The translations under genes and the position numbers were made by a program. This document shows, piece by piece, positions 40,501 to 54,500 of a DNA stretch of 64,000 nt (positions within the stretch are counted from its first letter, which is position 1; every line of letters starts with the position of its first letter). The stretch is from NCBI RefSeq assembly GCF_963678635.1, contig NC_087067.1:53064233-53128232 (forward strand), read 5' to 3'. The notes under the pieces are model-generated. The model was given only the letters and a program-made list of their open reading frames with translations. It was not told where the DNA came from and did not search any database. This DNA is from Symsagittifera roscoffensis. Its lineage: Eukaryota; Xenacoelomorpha; Acoela; Convolutidae.

Positions 40501-43500
40501 TGGAGGAATATACCCTCTATATCCGCGGAGACGGCGTACTTGTGTTGACGGAATTGAAAAAGTACAAAAATTAAATTTTGGAGTGGCTCCGGACCCACCA
40601 ATAAGGACTTATTAAAGGATGTGCTGTGAAATTTAGAAGCGCCATTAAGGACTCGGCGCAATTTACTTGGGGCTTAATCGGATTTACGACGGTATGATGC
40701 GGAAGAAACCACTCGCGATCGGAACGCTTACGTGGATCATGCGGTTCGGCGGTAACGAGATAGCCTTTCCTAATGTCCTCTCTAATTGTTTCTGCGTATC
40801 TTTTGCGCAGCTCAGGGTCCTTACTTAACCTTCTCTCCAATGTTTCAAATTGTGCGAGTGACGAGTAATAGTTGTTTGGTAGACTGACATTACTATCAAT
40901 CCAAAGCAGAAGCACAATGTATCTTTCGCCATTGTGAACGGTTTCAGGTTTTAGGATGGTTAAAGCATGTTAATCCGCGGCGGAACGGGCATCGACTTGT
41001 TTGAAAGCATCATAAGATTCCAAATCGTACCAGAATTTTATCTGGTCGGTCAGAGAAGAATCTTCAACAACACACTTGAAACACGAAGAAATAGAAGTAA
41101 CGGACGGCGGCAACGGACCACTTATGACCCAACCTACTGGTAGGCGAACGGAACACGGTGAGTTTTTATCATCTCCCAAGATGAACTCAATGGGTCTAAC
41201 GGCGTGGTAGTAGTCTTGTCCGATAATAACTTCAACGTCCTCATAAGTATATTGAGTGGGCTTAATAGGTGCTAGTTGTGGATATTTATTCTGCAAATCA
41301 GCAGTATTGATTAATTCGCAACCTATCCGAATTTTGTCTTTAACATATGCACAAAGAGAAAATACGAAATCACTATCATTCGGCTCGGAGAAAGCTGCAA
41401 ACTTGACCCTCTGAGTCTCAACAACGGTGGTTGAATTGAAACCACTAATTGAGGAGTTAACGGGCTCACCTACTAAGCCGAGACGGTTAACGAGTGACGA
41501 AGACACCCAGGAGTGAGTCGATGCACTATCACAAAGAACCAACGTCAGAAGACTGATTACATCCGAGGATACACCAAGTGTTGCAATTGGCAACAACCCT
41601 TTAGATGATTCAATGTCATGTACATCCTTAACAGCGGCATGGGTGGAAGTGTTTGTATTCTCCTTGGCTTTGTTTGTTCCAGAGTTTTTTGACAAATTTG
41701 GATTTTCCTTCCGAGGAAATATTCTTTCGGCTCCATGGAGCAAGACATTATGTGTGCTATCACACTCTGGCTTCGAGCATTTTTTCGCTCTAGAACATTG
41801 CCGGAAACTATGATTGCCATTGAGGCAAGCGAAGCAAAGTTTCTGTTCAGCTACGTATTATGCTCGCTGAGTAGCAGTCTTTTCCTTGAAAACGGGACAG
41901 TTCCACAATGCGTGACTACCCTTACACAAAACGCACGGCAGAAACTTAGACTTATCCTGAGCCTTACTAGTTACCTGGCTATTGGCTGCAAAAACTTTAG
42001 TTGTTTTTGGTTCAACTGGCTCCCCGTTTTTTGCCCTAGAGTTGAGTACACGTAATCTTTCATGTCCCTCCGCCTTTTCTTTCAACCACTTATTAAAGTC
42101 TAAGAGTGTTGGTCGCTGCCAATTATGCCTAACAGTATGCATTGACCAAGCTTCCTTGAGATTAGATGGAAGTTAACTAACAGCTTGGCTTAACATGTTA
42201 ACACTCTTTAGATCATCGTTGAATGACAATGATTTGAAAACTGCTACGAGGCCAGATATGGCAGAGGAGAAACTAATGACATTTTCCGAATTGTGCATCT
42301 TAAGGGGAGGAAAAGAATTCAGCTTATCAAGATGCGCACCAACAATGGCATGTGGTTGCCCAAACTTCCGTTGCAAGGTGGCCAGTGCATCCTTGTACAT
42401 AACGCCTCTATAACTAAACTCCGCAATTGCTGTTTTTGCTTTGCCTTTGACCAGCGTGTTTAAGTATGTCAGTTTCGTATCATCGGTGAGAACAGAGGAA
42501 TCAACGGTGGACTTAAACTGACCAAAGCATTCGTGCCATAATAACGGGTTGCCGTCATACTGGGCCAACTTCCATTCAGGAAGATGATCTTTGCGAATAT
42601 GCATCAATAATTCCGCCAATTCAGGAGCGGAGACAGGTCGATCCGATGAACAATCTTGGTTTTGGATAAGCAGAAGGCGGTGCGTAGTCTTCGTTGACTG
42701 ACTGATAACCAGAATTAGTATGATTGACAAAATGCGGAACATGTTGTGGATGAACTGGGGGAGTATTAAAATACACAGTTCGACCACTAGTGATCGGAGC
42801 GGTGGTGTTACACGATGGGACAACAGTTGTCACATTAGAAAAAATGTTTCCAGCATTACAACACTGAGCAGGCGTGACGATTGGAGTTGTAGCTGGCAAT
42901 CGCCATAAGTTTGCATCACTTGTGTAGTAATCGTTGATATTAGGTGACACAGTATGCGGAACAAAGGGAAGATTATTTTGCGTCTGGACTGGCGCTGCAT
43001 GGCAATTAGGTGCCGAAAAGAAAACCGGCGTTGGGTTTACTCCAGAAGATGGGAAGCCACCACCAGCAAATGTAGGTGACAAAGAAACAAAACCAGATCC
43101 ACGTTTTGCCGGTAACATTGGGACAGGTAATGATTCCGGTTGCGCGATGGCAAAACTACCATTAGTTATGTTTGAACTCATGGTCTGTAAAGGAACAGCA
43201 GACGGTGGTGGTAACACGTGTGCACTAGAATGCATATTGTTAACTGGGACAGAAACAGATGGAACAGAAGCTTGCAACGGCAAAAATCTTGCGCTGCCAA
43301 ATTGAGGCATAGCCCGATATCCATGACTATGGATTTCAGGGTCACTAAAAGCAGTGTGCTCATGGTTATGACTAAAGTTTGTATTTGTTGCATGAGCGAG
43401 GTGTGCGGAAGTCGTCGGTTTTGACGAAATTGGTACAGGAGTGAAGGCCAGCAAACCTGGCGCACTAGCAACGTCAGGAGGTGCTTGTGAACTAACAGAG

Positions 43501-45774
43501 TCTACCCAAACATTAGTCCGATTGGTTGCTACTTTTGAAAAAGGTTGACTGACTCCTGTCGAGTTATTTTCCGCTTCCTTCTCGCTAACCTCAGATGAAC
43601 TGTCCTCAAGTTCAAACGCTTTCAGTTCCATTTCAATTAGTTGCTTTTTATGACTTTCAGCCAATTGCTCTAGTTCCAGCTGACTTTGTTCGGACTTAAG
43701 ACGGTTCTCTTGCTCTTTAAGTCTTAAAGACACTTGATACTGCCTTTCCAGTTCCTAATGGCGTCGTTTTACTAAAGCTAACTCATGCCGTTTCTCACTT
43801 GATGACATAGTGCGAACAGTCGACGTATGACGAGTGGAAGCAGATTTATCAGACTTATGTGACTCACATTTTCTACTTTCCTTAGACTTATTAGAGACCT
43901 TAGACCTGTTTTCAGATACACGTGCCTCCAAATCTCTTGTTTTGGTGCGATCTTGAGGATGTCTCAGACCTAGTTTGTTGTAAAGATCCCTTGCTCCCTG
44001 TAATGCCGGCTGCTAGAAATGACGAAGGTTCAATGCTGATCTTGTAACTCTGAGCTTCATGCATTACTTTATTGTTCATTTCGGTTACTTTCATAAGCCA
44101 AAGGTCTTGCTGAGCAATAATTTTTTCAGGGTTTTCCGTTTTTCCCGCTAACCTAATTAATTGCTCATTGATGTCGACAGCTTTTTCCAATGCAATTTTA
44201 AATTTGTAAACAGCATTGTCAATTTTTGTGGTGCGACTATTATTCTCAATGTACTCAAGTAATAATGAGTGACCTTTAAGCACCTCATTTTCTAGATTTA
44301 GACGGGTTTCAAATAACTTGCGTATCTTACTTTGGAATTTTTCGTCCATGTTTTTCACAAATTGACAATATTCTACGGATGCTCACTTATAGAAAACAAT
44401 CAATAAAATGAGATACTGTTTTGGTACGTAATTAAATTTGCATTAATCAATCAATATTAGCTTACAAGATGGGGAACTTGACGTCTCAAAGCTCCTGCCT
44501 GAAGCCTATTTTTTAAAGCTTTCCGAGCTTTGAAGGGTAAGCGGTTCCGCTTCTTACGTGATTTAAGGATGTTAAGATTAGCGCTATAACGCCTTACGCC
44601 CACTTATCGAGTAATTAATGGCCTCGTGCCAAATTTAAGGTCGTTACGGTGAGACAATTAGTGATGAAGGTAGTACTTTATTGTTTTCTGGGAGTCCCTA
44701 GCGTTAATCTCAAACTTAAACCTGGCTTCGTAAAGCAAGTATCTTTGACGCGCTTTTGGGACGGAGCAGGAAGTTTTCGGAGAGCGTGATCCAGGGAACT
44801 AGCTCCTAGAATGAATACCATATAGTTAAGGGGACCTATGCGACGGCTTTGTTACGCTTAAGTACCAATGGGGTTGGAAAACTAAGGAGGTCGGTAGAAC
44901 TCCAACAACACACACGGAGTAAACCTGAGGATGAAAGAAATCAACTTAACTCACTTAATATCACCGTACCTGATCACTTAACCAAATTGTCACGCAACGT
45001 AGTCAATAATCGGACGGGCAGAAACGGCTTTGATTTACTTCAAGCGAACTGGCTTTCAGTTTCATCAATGGTGGGTGGGGGATCAGGCAAACTGGTTAAG
45101 TTCCAACAACACACGCGGAAAAAAACCTGAGGATGAAAAAACTCAACTTAATTTGCCTGATATTTTGCTACCAGACCACTTACCATCAGGTTGGTGTCAT
45201 GTTACAGCACAGTTTCGCAGAATTCTGGGGACGTTTTGAGGATTGTTTAGCAATTTTTTTTTACCTATTTCACAAAATTTTTTGGAAAAGTTTGGTCAGC
45301 AGGTTCGAGTCATAAACCAATCCAAAAAACTAGTTCAGTACCTCTTGTCTATGTTCCCATTTCACGGATTAATATTCCGCTCACATATATCCAAAAAAAT
45401 TTCGTATCGAGAAAAAATGTCAAGTCAGGTCGTCTATGTACCGATTTTAAGATATTTCAGTTCAACGGAACTGTCCATAAATTTTGGGTATTGAGAAAAA
45501 TTACCGGGTGCTAGCTTGCGGGAAAATTTCTAGCATTGCATATAAACTTAAAGCACGAATGCAGAGTTTTAAAAGTTTTGGAAACTTCTTACAGTTTTTA
45601 AATGGAGATTGGCGTCAACGGGAAAAAAATCGAAAAACTTCGGGTGTCGAGAGAAACACAGCTGCATTTGAACCAAAAGTCAACAATTCGGACACCTTAA
45701 CAGGCCTCTCTTCCGCCAGTCTGTTCTTTCGTCTGTCTGCTTTGTCGTCTGTCGGCTTACAGACAACTTTCGGC

Positions 45775-45897
45775 TATTTGGACACTCGACCAACTGGACA
45801 CTCGGCCAACTGGACAATCGGAAACTGGATAATCGGCAATCGGCCAACTAGACACTCGGCCAACTGGACAATCGGCCAACTAAACACTCGGTCACTC
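45775..45897. repeat. Short tandem repeats in the retroelement leader
   Basis: About seven imperfect copies of GACACTCGGCCAACTG or GACAATCGGCCAACTG occur. A related, more diverged block lies in the plus-strand copy at about 37740-37940. Confidence 0.75.
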
Positions 45898-46040
45898 TGT
45901 TTCGGTCTTCGGTCCTTTGTGCAAATGCGTAAATAACTGTCCGATAAGTCGTGAATAAATGTGTCGACCGACTTCGTGAAAAATAGACTTCGGTGTCACT
46001 CGTTAATAGAACAATCGGTCCCCTGTGGGGCGCCAAAACT

Positions 46041-46321
46041 TGTGCTCAATCTCTGAAAAACTGTATTAAACAAATTTTATTACCACACATAACAAGAAAT
46101 AAGCAACTGTAAACGGTTTGCATAATCAAGATCACAAATCAACTTCCGATTGTTTCGTTACAACTCGTTTTGTAAGATCATTTGGCTCAAGCTAGCCACA
46201 AGAACCGGTCGGTGTGCTTATTTTATATGCACTGTGCTTATTTTATATGCACTGTGCTTATTTTATATGCATTTATACTCTTGCTTTATATGCAACTAGA
46301 CTCTACATTTGCATTGCAACA
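46041..46321 (-). repeat. LTR of the minus-strand BEL/Pao fossil, triple TATA repeat
   Basis: On the minus strand it runs TGTTGC to CACA. A 21-bp unit, on this strand TGTGCTTATTTTATATGCAC, is repeated three times at about 46209-46271. Each copy puts a TATAAAA box in the LTR promoter. The start matches the plus-copy LTR. Confidence 0.7.
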
Positions 46322-47849
46322 AATAGTACTATATAGTTTTGGAAAGTTTTGACCAACTCGTTGATAAAAAAGCGCCGAATGAGTTGAGGAGTTTAAACAG
46401 CCAAAGATGGTCAAATTGGCCACCGCGGTTAAAATATTTCCTTGACTTTTGATAAGTGAAACGATATTTTATGTAGGTATAATTTTTTTTGGTTAAATCT
46501 AAAAATTTGATTGTCCAAAGCTGATCTGACTAAAAAACCTAAGCATATTTTTATTTTCCACTTTCTTCATGAGAAAAAGTCTGAAGATTTTCTCTCCATC
46601 TTTTTCTTAACTTCATCACTGCAGCTATGTAGAGTAAAAACTGGCATATTTTGAGTCCAGTCACGTACTAACGTATTAATAAGTGGTAAAAACGGCAGAT
46701 CAATGTAAAATAAATTCCAGAAAAGTTTTCGACATAAAGGTCATCATCAGCCAATCGAAAAGACAAAGCACCTGTAAAACCGGAATGAAATGGATGTGTA
46801 GAAATTACAAAAAAAATATAAAAACTAACATTAAAAAGAATATAAAAATAGCATCAGTTAAGACCCGAGTTAGTCATGTGACTAAAACAAATATTAATAA
46901 TTAATTGACGTATAAATAAGGTCAAATGGCCTCAATTTAATTTGGAATAATTTATTTCACCAAACACGTACTTAAAAAGACAATAAAGTCTGCGTCTATT
47001 CAAAACTTGACAAGTTAGCAATTTACATACCCCCATAATTTTTCTAAAAAGGATTAAAGTTGAGCTCACGGCAGCAAAATCTCGTGAACTGGATAAAAAA
47101 ATTGGCAAAAAGAGTTTTTCTAAATAAGAAAATTGTGCGAATAAAAAATAGTACTGTCGCATTTAATCAAATAGTTATGAGCTGCATTGAGTGACCTGTT
47201 AGTTTAGCTTAGCATACAAATATAAAGTTCTAGAGCACAGTAGAATAGCTCAACTAAGTGAACTTTATTATTTTTAAAAAATAATAATCAAGAATTATAA
47301 TGAAGATATAATCAATTTCGTGGTCTGAATTTGACATCTGTAATAAATTATTTGGATTATAATGGACTACTTATGCCTAGGAACTCCATTATAATCGATT
47401 AAACATTATGGGCGCTTGAGGCGGGTGACTGTAGTTCCTACCTGAAACACACTTCTGTCGAGTCGGTCGAAACACAGTCGAACTCAGATATATTCGGTCG
47501 AAACATAGCCAATCTGGGTCGATTCGGTCGTAACATAGTTTTATTTAGTAATTTTACGAGGGCGAGTGGGAAGCTTTAGAAGAGGAATATGATGTGTTAG
47601 TTGTGTTCGTTGAATGTGATAGAATGATTGGGCACGTGTGCAGATTACAGAGAACTTAATCAATACACGTGCATGGTACTGTGACCTCCATTATTTCTCA
47701 CTGATAAGAACAGCAGCAGATGGACTGTGAGAAGAAAAAGAACAGAGCAGCCTAGAATAGAAGAGTCAAGAGGTCATAGTCACACTTAACTGTTATATTG
47801 CTGTGAAAAGAAGAAGAAGAAGAAGAAGAAGAAGAAGAAGAAGATAATT
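46322..47849. other. Region upstream of the low-complexity-protein gene
   Basis: It is AT-rich with no exon seen. A GTCGAAACA-type repeat is at 47458-47545. The last 200 bp would hold the promoter and 5' UTR of the gene starting at 47850, but I see no clear TATA box. A (GAA)n run lies at 47811-47843. Confidence 0.45.
47811..47843 (+). repeat. (GAA)n microsatellite just before the start codon
   Basis: About ten GAA/AAG triplets end 6 bp before ATG at 47850. An in-frame TGA at 47805-47807 precedes it, which supports 47850 as the first usable start. Confidence 0.9.
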
Positions 47850-47897
47850 ATGTACAAGTACACCTATAAGAAACAGGACCCGCCCAAAAGTCTAAAG
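47850..47897 (+). CDS. Low-complexity-protein gene exon 1
   Basis: ATG to AAG before GTAACA: 16 codons, MYKYTYKKQDPPKSLK, phase 0. It fits the phase-0 start of the next exon. It could instead be UTR if translation began elsewhere. Confidence 0.6.
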
Positions 47898-48470
47898 GTA
47901 ACACCATCATGCACTCTGGCTCCTCTCAACTGCTCTTCAAATTCACATGAAGAGAAGGAAAAGCAGGAAGCTTTAAAAATTCATTCCCCCACCCACTCAT
48001 GTTCTTCCTACGCTACCATTAAATGGTTGAATATCTGTTGGGGATTTGGGACATTTAAAAGATGGCATAAGGACAATTCGTAGCAAGCGACAGTTCCTTC
48101 ACAATCATAAAAACGCGATAATTCATCGCAAACCCAGTTGATCAGGATTCATTGCTTTGTAGTTTCTGCGAACCATTGCATATCAAGTCCCATGCCAGCT
48201 AAGGCAATGGCCGTTTGGTTGCTGAGTATTGCTACATCAAATTATTTCAAATAATTTTTCTATTTGTTATGCTTCATTGTTCTGCGGCAAATTCTTGCTT
48301 TTTAAAATGCTTCGCTTGCGACGAGTTGTCGCCTCACGGTAAAAGAGTCCTGAGCTCTTACCAAAAAAAAGGTCCTATGTAGGTTCGGGGGATCTTTAGA
48401 CTTTTTCGCCAAACTCAGATTTCGATTGGGGGGCTCTTTTTCCTTTTACCCCCACCTCACGCGAGCTTCA

Positions 48471-48540
<70 letters not shown>

Positions 48541-51500
48541 TATATATGTGTAACGAGTGGTTTTACGAGGTTGAGTATGAAGATTAAAAATGTTTGTCAT
48601 GGCTTTTTTCGTCTGTATGTAAATTTTCATTACAATCGGACAATGTGGTCAACAAGTTTACATGTAGGAGTTTGCAGGTGGGGGGAGGAAAAAGAGCCCG
48701 ATTGGGTTTTAGCTCGAGAAAAGCATTCAGTATAGTGAAAGTTAATGAGTAGTACGTAACTTGGTTTTCACTAAACATACGAGAAGTAGAAAAAAACTCA
48801 AACTATTTTGAATCTTGAAAAAATAGCCTCTTTTCCACGTTTCAAATCCCTTGAAAAATTACAATTTGAAACTGTTCAAAAATTGCTCACACGGTTTTTT
48901 GCATGAGGAAATGATGTAAAAAATTGTTTACTTGTTCCGCTGACACGTTTTAGGGTCTCTAGTAGCATAAAAAATCAATTTAGAAAGAATTTGTTAAATT
49001 GAGTTTTAGAAAAAGTCAAGAGGAGACTGCAAAAGAGCCGAAGGAATTAGTCCTTATCTGGCGAAAATTAAAAAACTACCGATATGGTGGACCCCTTCAA
49101 ATACAAAAAAGGAAGCTAGTTTTTTGTAATTGAAGATAGGATACAAGAGATGATTTGAACCGGGCATGCAAAACTTAGACCCCTCGGACCCCCCTGCCCC
49201 AAGTGATAACGGTTTCCGGAAGAAGAAATAGCCCTGTTCGAACTTGGTAACTAGCAAATGTAATTGGACCAAAAATTAGTATGGTACAGACCTAGTTGAG
49301 GGAAGATTAAGTTTGGAACCCCAGACTCCCTGGATCCCTAATTCTGGTGTTATGCCCTAAGCAAATAGTCCCCACCCCGACTTCCGTAAGACATTTCTCA
49401 GTTCCCGTTAATCTCAGGGAGCCAAAACATCGGTATTTAAGTAGGCAGTGACAAGGGCCTTCATCGAACTTGGTAACTAGCAAATGCAATTGGACCAAAA
49501 ATTAGTATGGTACAGACCTAGTTGAGGGAAGATTAAGTTTGGAACCCCAGACTCCCTGGACCCCTAATTCTGGTGTTATGCCCTAAGCAAATAGTCCCCA
49601 CCCCGACTTCCGTAAGACATTTCTCAGTTCCCGTTAATCTCAAGGAGCCAAAACATCGGTATTTAAGTAGGCAGTGACAAGGGCCTTCATCGAACTTGGT
49701 AACTAGCAAATGTAATTGGACCAAAAATTAGTATGGTACAGACCTAGTTGAGGGAAGATTAAGTTTGGAACCCCAGACTCCCTGGACCCCTAATTCTGGT
49801 GTTATGCCCTAAGCAAATAGTCCCCACCCCGACTTCCGTAAGACATTTCTCAGTTCCCGTTAATCTCAGGGAGCCAAAACATCGGTATTTAAGTAGGCAG
49901 TGACAAGGGCCTTCATCGAACTTGGTAACTAGCAAATGTAATTGGACCAAAAATTAGTATGGTACAGACCTAGTTGAGGGACGATTGAGTTTGGAACCCC
50001 AGACTCCCTGGACCCCTAATTCTAGTGTTATGCCCTAAGCAAATAGTCCCCACCCCGACTTCCGTAAGACATTTCTCAGTTCCCGTTAATCTCAGGGAGC
50101 CAAAACATCCGTATTTAAGTAGGCAGTGACAAGGGCCTTCATGTTTTAAAATTTCAGCCAAAAGCGGCAGGTGGACCGGAAGTTATAAGCACTTGGAACA
50201 AACACCCCTTAGACCGGAAATAGGCAGTTTATGCAAAATAATGAGCGACGGCATATTGGTTATATGGCAGTAATAGACACCAGACGCCAACACTGAGAAA
50301 GGTCTCCTTGTGAGTAAAAGCCTCCGGCGACTACTTCTGGTGTTAATAGCCTTTTACCGGAAAAAAGGATATTGGACCTTAGATATGTGATAATTTCGGA
50401 AATTATTAATGGGACATGGGTGAAACTGCAAATTTAGGACCCCGTTGGGATTCTGAAAATACGGACGACTGATAGCGGGTGACCCGGGAGATCTTTAATT
50501 GTCCTTTGGGTGTTTAGGACCGAAACTTCATAGAGAAATTTTGAGGGATTACCACAGGAAAGTGGCGTGTCCCCAGCCCCAACCCTTTGAAAATGAAAAT
50601 CGATCAACTTTGTAAAATCTTTGAGGGAATTTAACTGTTGGGAACTGAAGCAGAGGTTGAAAGAGACATAGTTTTTACCCTGTAACATCCAAGTAGTGAA
50701 ACTAAATGTAGTGGACTTTGCAAACATTGGGTTCAGCTTAGCTTGTCTAATGAGCTATTAAAAAAATCAATTAAACCAAAGAAAAAGCGTCTCAAGGGAA
50801 ATCAAGGAATATACCATAGGAAATAGTTTTCATTAAAATATGTATGCAGGGGTTTTTTACTTAGCTCCCCGGAGGCGACTCTTTGGCACATTTAACACCT
50901 AATTAATGAGTTCCGTTCCCCTAATAAATAGATGATCGGGATTGAAATAGAGTATGAATGGGAATTTTAGATGCTTGGTATGAATTAGCGTCTCAAGGTC
51001 TTCCACTACCACCGTGAGGTCGGATCGTTAACGGTATGAATAAATAAAGTGCTTGGGAAGTTAGTGAACTAAACATAGCATGGATTAGAGGTGAAATTAA
51101 ACTATTTGAAATTAAGATACTTGTACATTTTAGTCAGAAATATCTTTACAGAACTTGGATTTTAGGACTAGTGTCGACAGAGGAAGAATTTATATAAGAC
51201 CTTGCGAAAGGGGTACCAAAGTAAATGTCAAGACTTGTAGGGATGACCATAGCTCTACAACAAAAAACTCTATTTATAATTCAAAAAGACATGGCGGAAA
51301 AGTTACGGACAGCCTGTCATTGGGCAGAACAGTTGGTACTGAGTTATAGTTTAGTTGGTTCTCGTAGTTAGAAAACAGGATCTGAGAAAGTTGGAGGAAA
51401 AAAGCCCAGCTGTGTGACTTAGTGTCTCAGCGAGTGATTTAGCGAGTTAGTGAATTGGGCTGACCCGGGGTTAGATTCCGGTTACTTGCAAATGGCATAG

Positions 51501-54500
51501 TTCCGAAGGGAGAAATTGTTGAATAGTTTAGTCGATTGAATCCAAATTCAGTACCGGGATGAATTAATTGCGTCAACGAGTTGCGCTGCAAGAGTTGAGA
51601 ATCGTTGGCGAGTTTTGAATCAATCGAGTCAAGTGAAGTCCGACGAGTGAGTTAACCAAGCGATTGAACGGAACGAAACCCGGGCTTTGTTATTGAAGAA
51701 GTCAAATTGCTTAGCTCATTAAGGGCTCTCTAATTTGTTTTTTTTTCTCTTTGCGGTTGAAGAAGAATTTATTTAATGAATTGCTGAACTAGCTAGAAAC
51801 GCAAAAGGAGAGCCGAATATAGCATGAACCACGGATAAAATTGCGTTATCCTCGATCGGCCGATTTAGTCTGACCATTGACAGAACCCTTTCGAGATTGT
51901 AGAACACAACACCTAGTTTTAGTGTCCCCCACTATTACAAAGTGAAACTCTTCATCCCCTATCCACACTGGGGGTTTACATTTTGGGCGGGCTTTAATTT
52001 ACTGGGTGCTATAATGGAAAAGACCTAAATTATTTAAAGTTTGTTGGGTTATGGTCTTTTTTGGTGCAGCAGTCGGCTCTTTTCAAGTTTCTCACCCTTC
52101 GTAAAGTTAAAGAAACAAGCTGTTCAAAAATCGATCAAACGGCATTTTACATCATTAAATGTTGTAAAATTTTTTGGCGTGATCACTGTGACACTTTTTA
52201 ATGCAGTTTGTAATTTTAAATCATTTTAAATAGACTTTCATTTATTGATTTTCGGAAAAAATTAAGGGGAAAACTAGAACAGAGCTCTGGACTCCACTGA
52301 AAAAATCAAGGACCAGTGATTGATTGTTTAAGAAGCAGAGAATCGGTGTTGTAATAATTATCAAAGTTACACCAGTTTGAAAAAAAATCAACAAAAAAAA
52401 TAATTCCTACCTTGTTCCAATAAAAAAAAACAATTAGCGTTCAATGGTAAGTACATAATGAAAGTAAACTTCAATAGATATCTAAACAATTTCAGTTTTC
52501 AGACTCAAACGTATTGAACACTGAATGAAAAGATGTCTACGTAAATCTACTTTGTTCTCAATTAGGCGTCTCGTTTGTTGAGTCACAGCAGTGACAGTCT
52601 GAATTTGATAAACAGACGGCAGAACAACCACCCCTCCTCTGCACTGGTTCCCTCTGGCTACCCTAAACTAGCCCCCCGGACACCTGTCGATGCTTCTCAG
52701 GGTGGGGGCACTAACAGTGGTGGCAGTGGCAGTAAGGGGTTCCTGACCTCCCATGCCAACAATCTGTGGGGGTCCATTGGGACAGTTGTGCCTACTGATA
52801 CTAATAGAATAAAGGGAAGCGGTGGGGGCAATGGTCTGGTGCAACATAGCAATGACTCATCCACCGAGTGTGGCTGTTACGTCTGTGCCAGGAGGAGACT
52901 CAACGGTACATGTAAATTAAGAGAGCGTATGGGACTACCTCTCCCCCTACTTTGAGCATCAATTTTATGCTTCAACGACTAGTTTTACAAGGATAAGTAT
53001 GAACAATAAATCTGTATGTCATGGCTTATATTCAAAAAAAGAAATTTGATGGGAAAAATGAAAAAAGCGAGATGGAGGTGGTAATCATTGATCAAATCAT
53101 TCAAGCTCAAACTGAATTGAGTTTTCGAAATGGTCTACCCCCTCCCCCTGAGCTTGAAAAGATATGATAATAACGAATACGAACAAATGAGTATGATACT
53201 GTTTAGTCAATGCAACATTTTAAACTGTTCCTAAAACAGACGTTTCTCTTGTAATATTTCAAGTTGATTTCTTTCCAGTTTCCCATCCTATGGTAACACA
53301 ATATAAAGCACCAAAAGAGTTCTATCTAGCTCAAACTGGTTCCTGTTAAGTTTTTTAAAAAGCAACTAGGGTAGCCAGTTGCTGTGAAAGCAACACAGAA
53401 TGTTCCGACAACCCATATTTCAGCAATACAAATGAAACAAAATTGAAAAGTATTTGTGAAGAAACATTAGTTACCTTGAGAAAAATGAGTCTGAAAAAGA
53501 TAAAATTTCTACCACGTTTTCTCAAGACAGTTTTTCATAAATTTGTTTCATTGCATGATGTAATGATTATTTTTCCACCACTTTTTCCTAGGCAATGTTT
53601 CACTTCAAAAAGACGGTTCAACAGCTTCGCATCACATTACAGACAGAAAAAGAATTTCTGCAGACGAGTTTCAAAGAGACAAAAACTGAACAGCGTCGCA
53701 AAAAGAATTTTTTTCGCTTTTGATTTCTTTAAAGTACGCTTTTGATATTCATAGTCAAAATGCTATCTGAAGTTCAATGTGAAGATAATTTTCCCATAAC
53801 TATGCTGCAATTGGGAAAAAACGTAAGATTAATTGAAATTATTTCGGCAATTAGTTCGACTGAATTGGGCGACTTTTTCGATATGTCCTTAACAAAAAAA
53901 ACTATTTAGCATAAGGACACATTTATTCAGTATGATCTTACTTTCAGGGATCATTTCTTGAGTGAGCATCTTAGCCTCTCGAGGCAAGCATGACGACCTT
54001 CGTCAGTCCGATGATAACTGGTTGTGTCTCCTTATAGCATGAGAGTGGCAGAGAATATTTACCTCTGCAGACGATGATTGCTTCCACAGTTGTGGGAGTT
54101 GGAAGTCCACTTTCTGAGGACTAGTTTAATCAACCAAGGCTGCTTTTCACTGTACATTTGATATGCAATTTTGCAATGAGCTGAAGGGAGTGGGCTACCA
54201 GTTGTGGGTATTGCATACCAAAATCTGCATCTGATCTGATGTGTTTGTTGTATTTAATAAAATGGTTGTTGTTTAGGGATGGTGAGCAAGGTGTTTGGCT
54301 CTGCCACCAATCTCAGCATCATTCTGCAGAAACAACAACAACAACATCACGCCACTCAACCATCATCATCAACAACAACAGCAACAGGACCAGTGTGTGA
54401 AGTGCCCTCCAGATCCACCAGGGCACTCCTGGACCACTACTACTCCTCCATTGGAAACAAAGGTATCCGCAGATATCTATATTATATATCTATAAGATCT

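Larger units (their letters stand above)
40326..46321 (-). mobile_element. BEL/Pao LTR retroelement fossil, minus strand
   Basis: Reading leftward: LTR (46041-46321), primer-binding region (about 46017-46035), leader with a short-repeat block (about 45775-45897) and a short basic reading frame, a gag-like region (about 44358-42170), a CCHC zinc knuckle (about 41858-42142), an aspartic protease domain of the DUF1758 type (about 40970-41743) and the N-terminal part of a reverse transcriptase (about 40326-40915). The remainder of pol and the second LTR are absent. It is broken, with several breaks, though long stretches stay readable, so it is younger than the plus-strand copy. Domain order and the CX2CX3HX4C knuckle fit BEL/Pao. 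Confidence 0.88.
47898..52565 (+). other. First intron of the low-complexity-protein gene, 4.7 kb
   Basis: It holds MITEs at 48431-48698, 48829-49039 and 52067-52284, the four-copy array at 49238-50141, and a comparatively GC-rich stretch to about 52000 that I cannot assign. GAGT-rich text lies at 51400-51700, with a T-arm-like CCGGGGTTAGATTCCGG near 51464. Confidence 0.5.

Noticed and set aside
49307-50161. Four identical 63-residue minus-strand frames
   Set aside because: They are by-products of the 226-bp tandem array.
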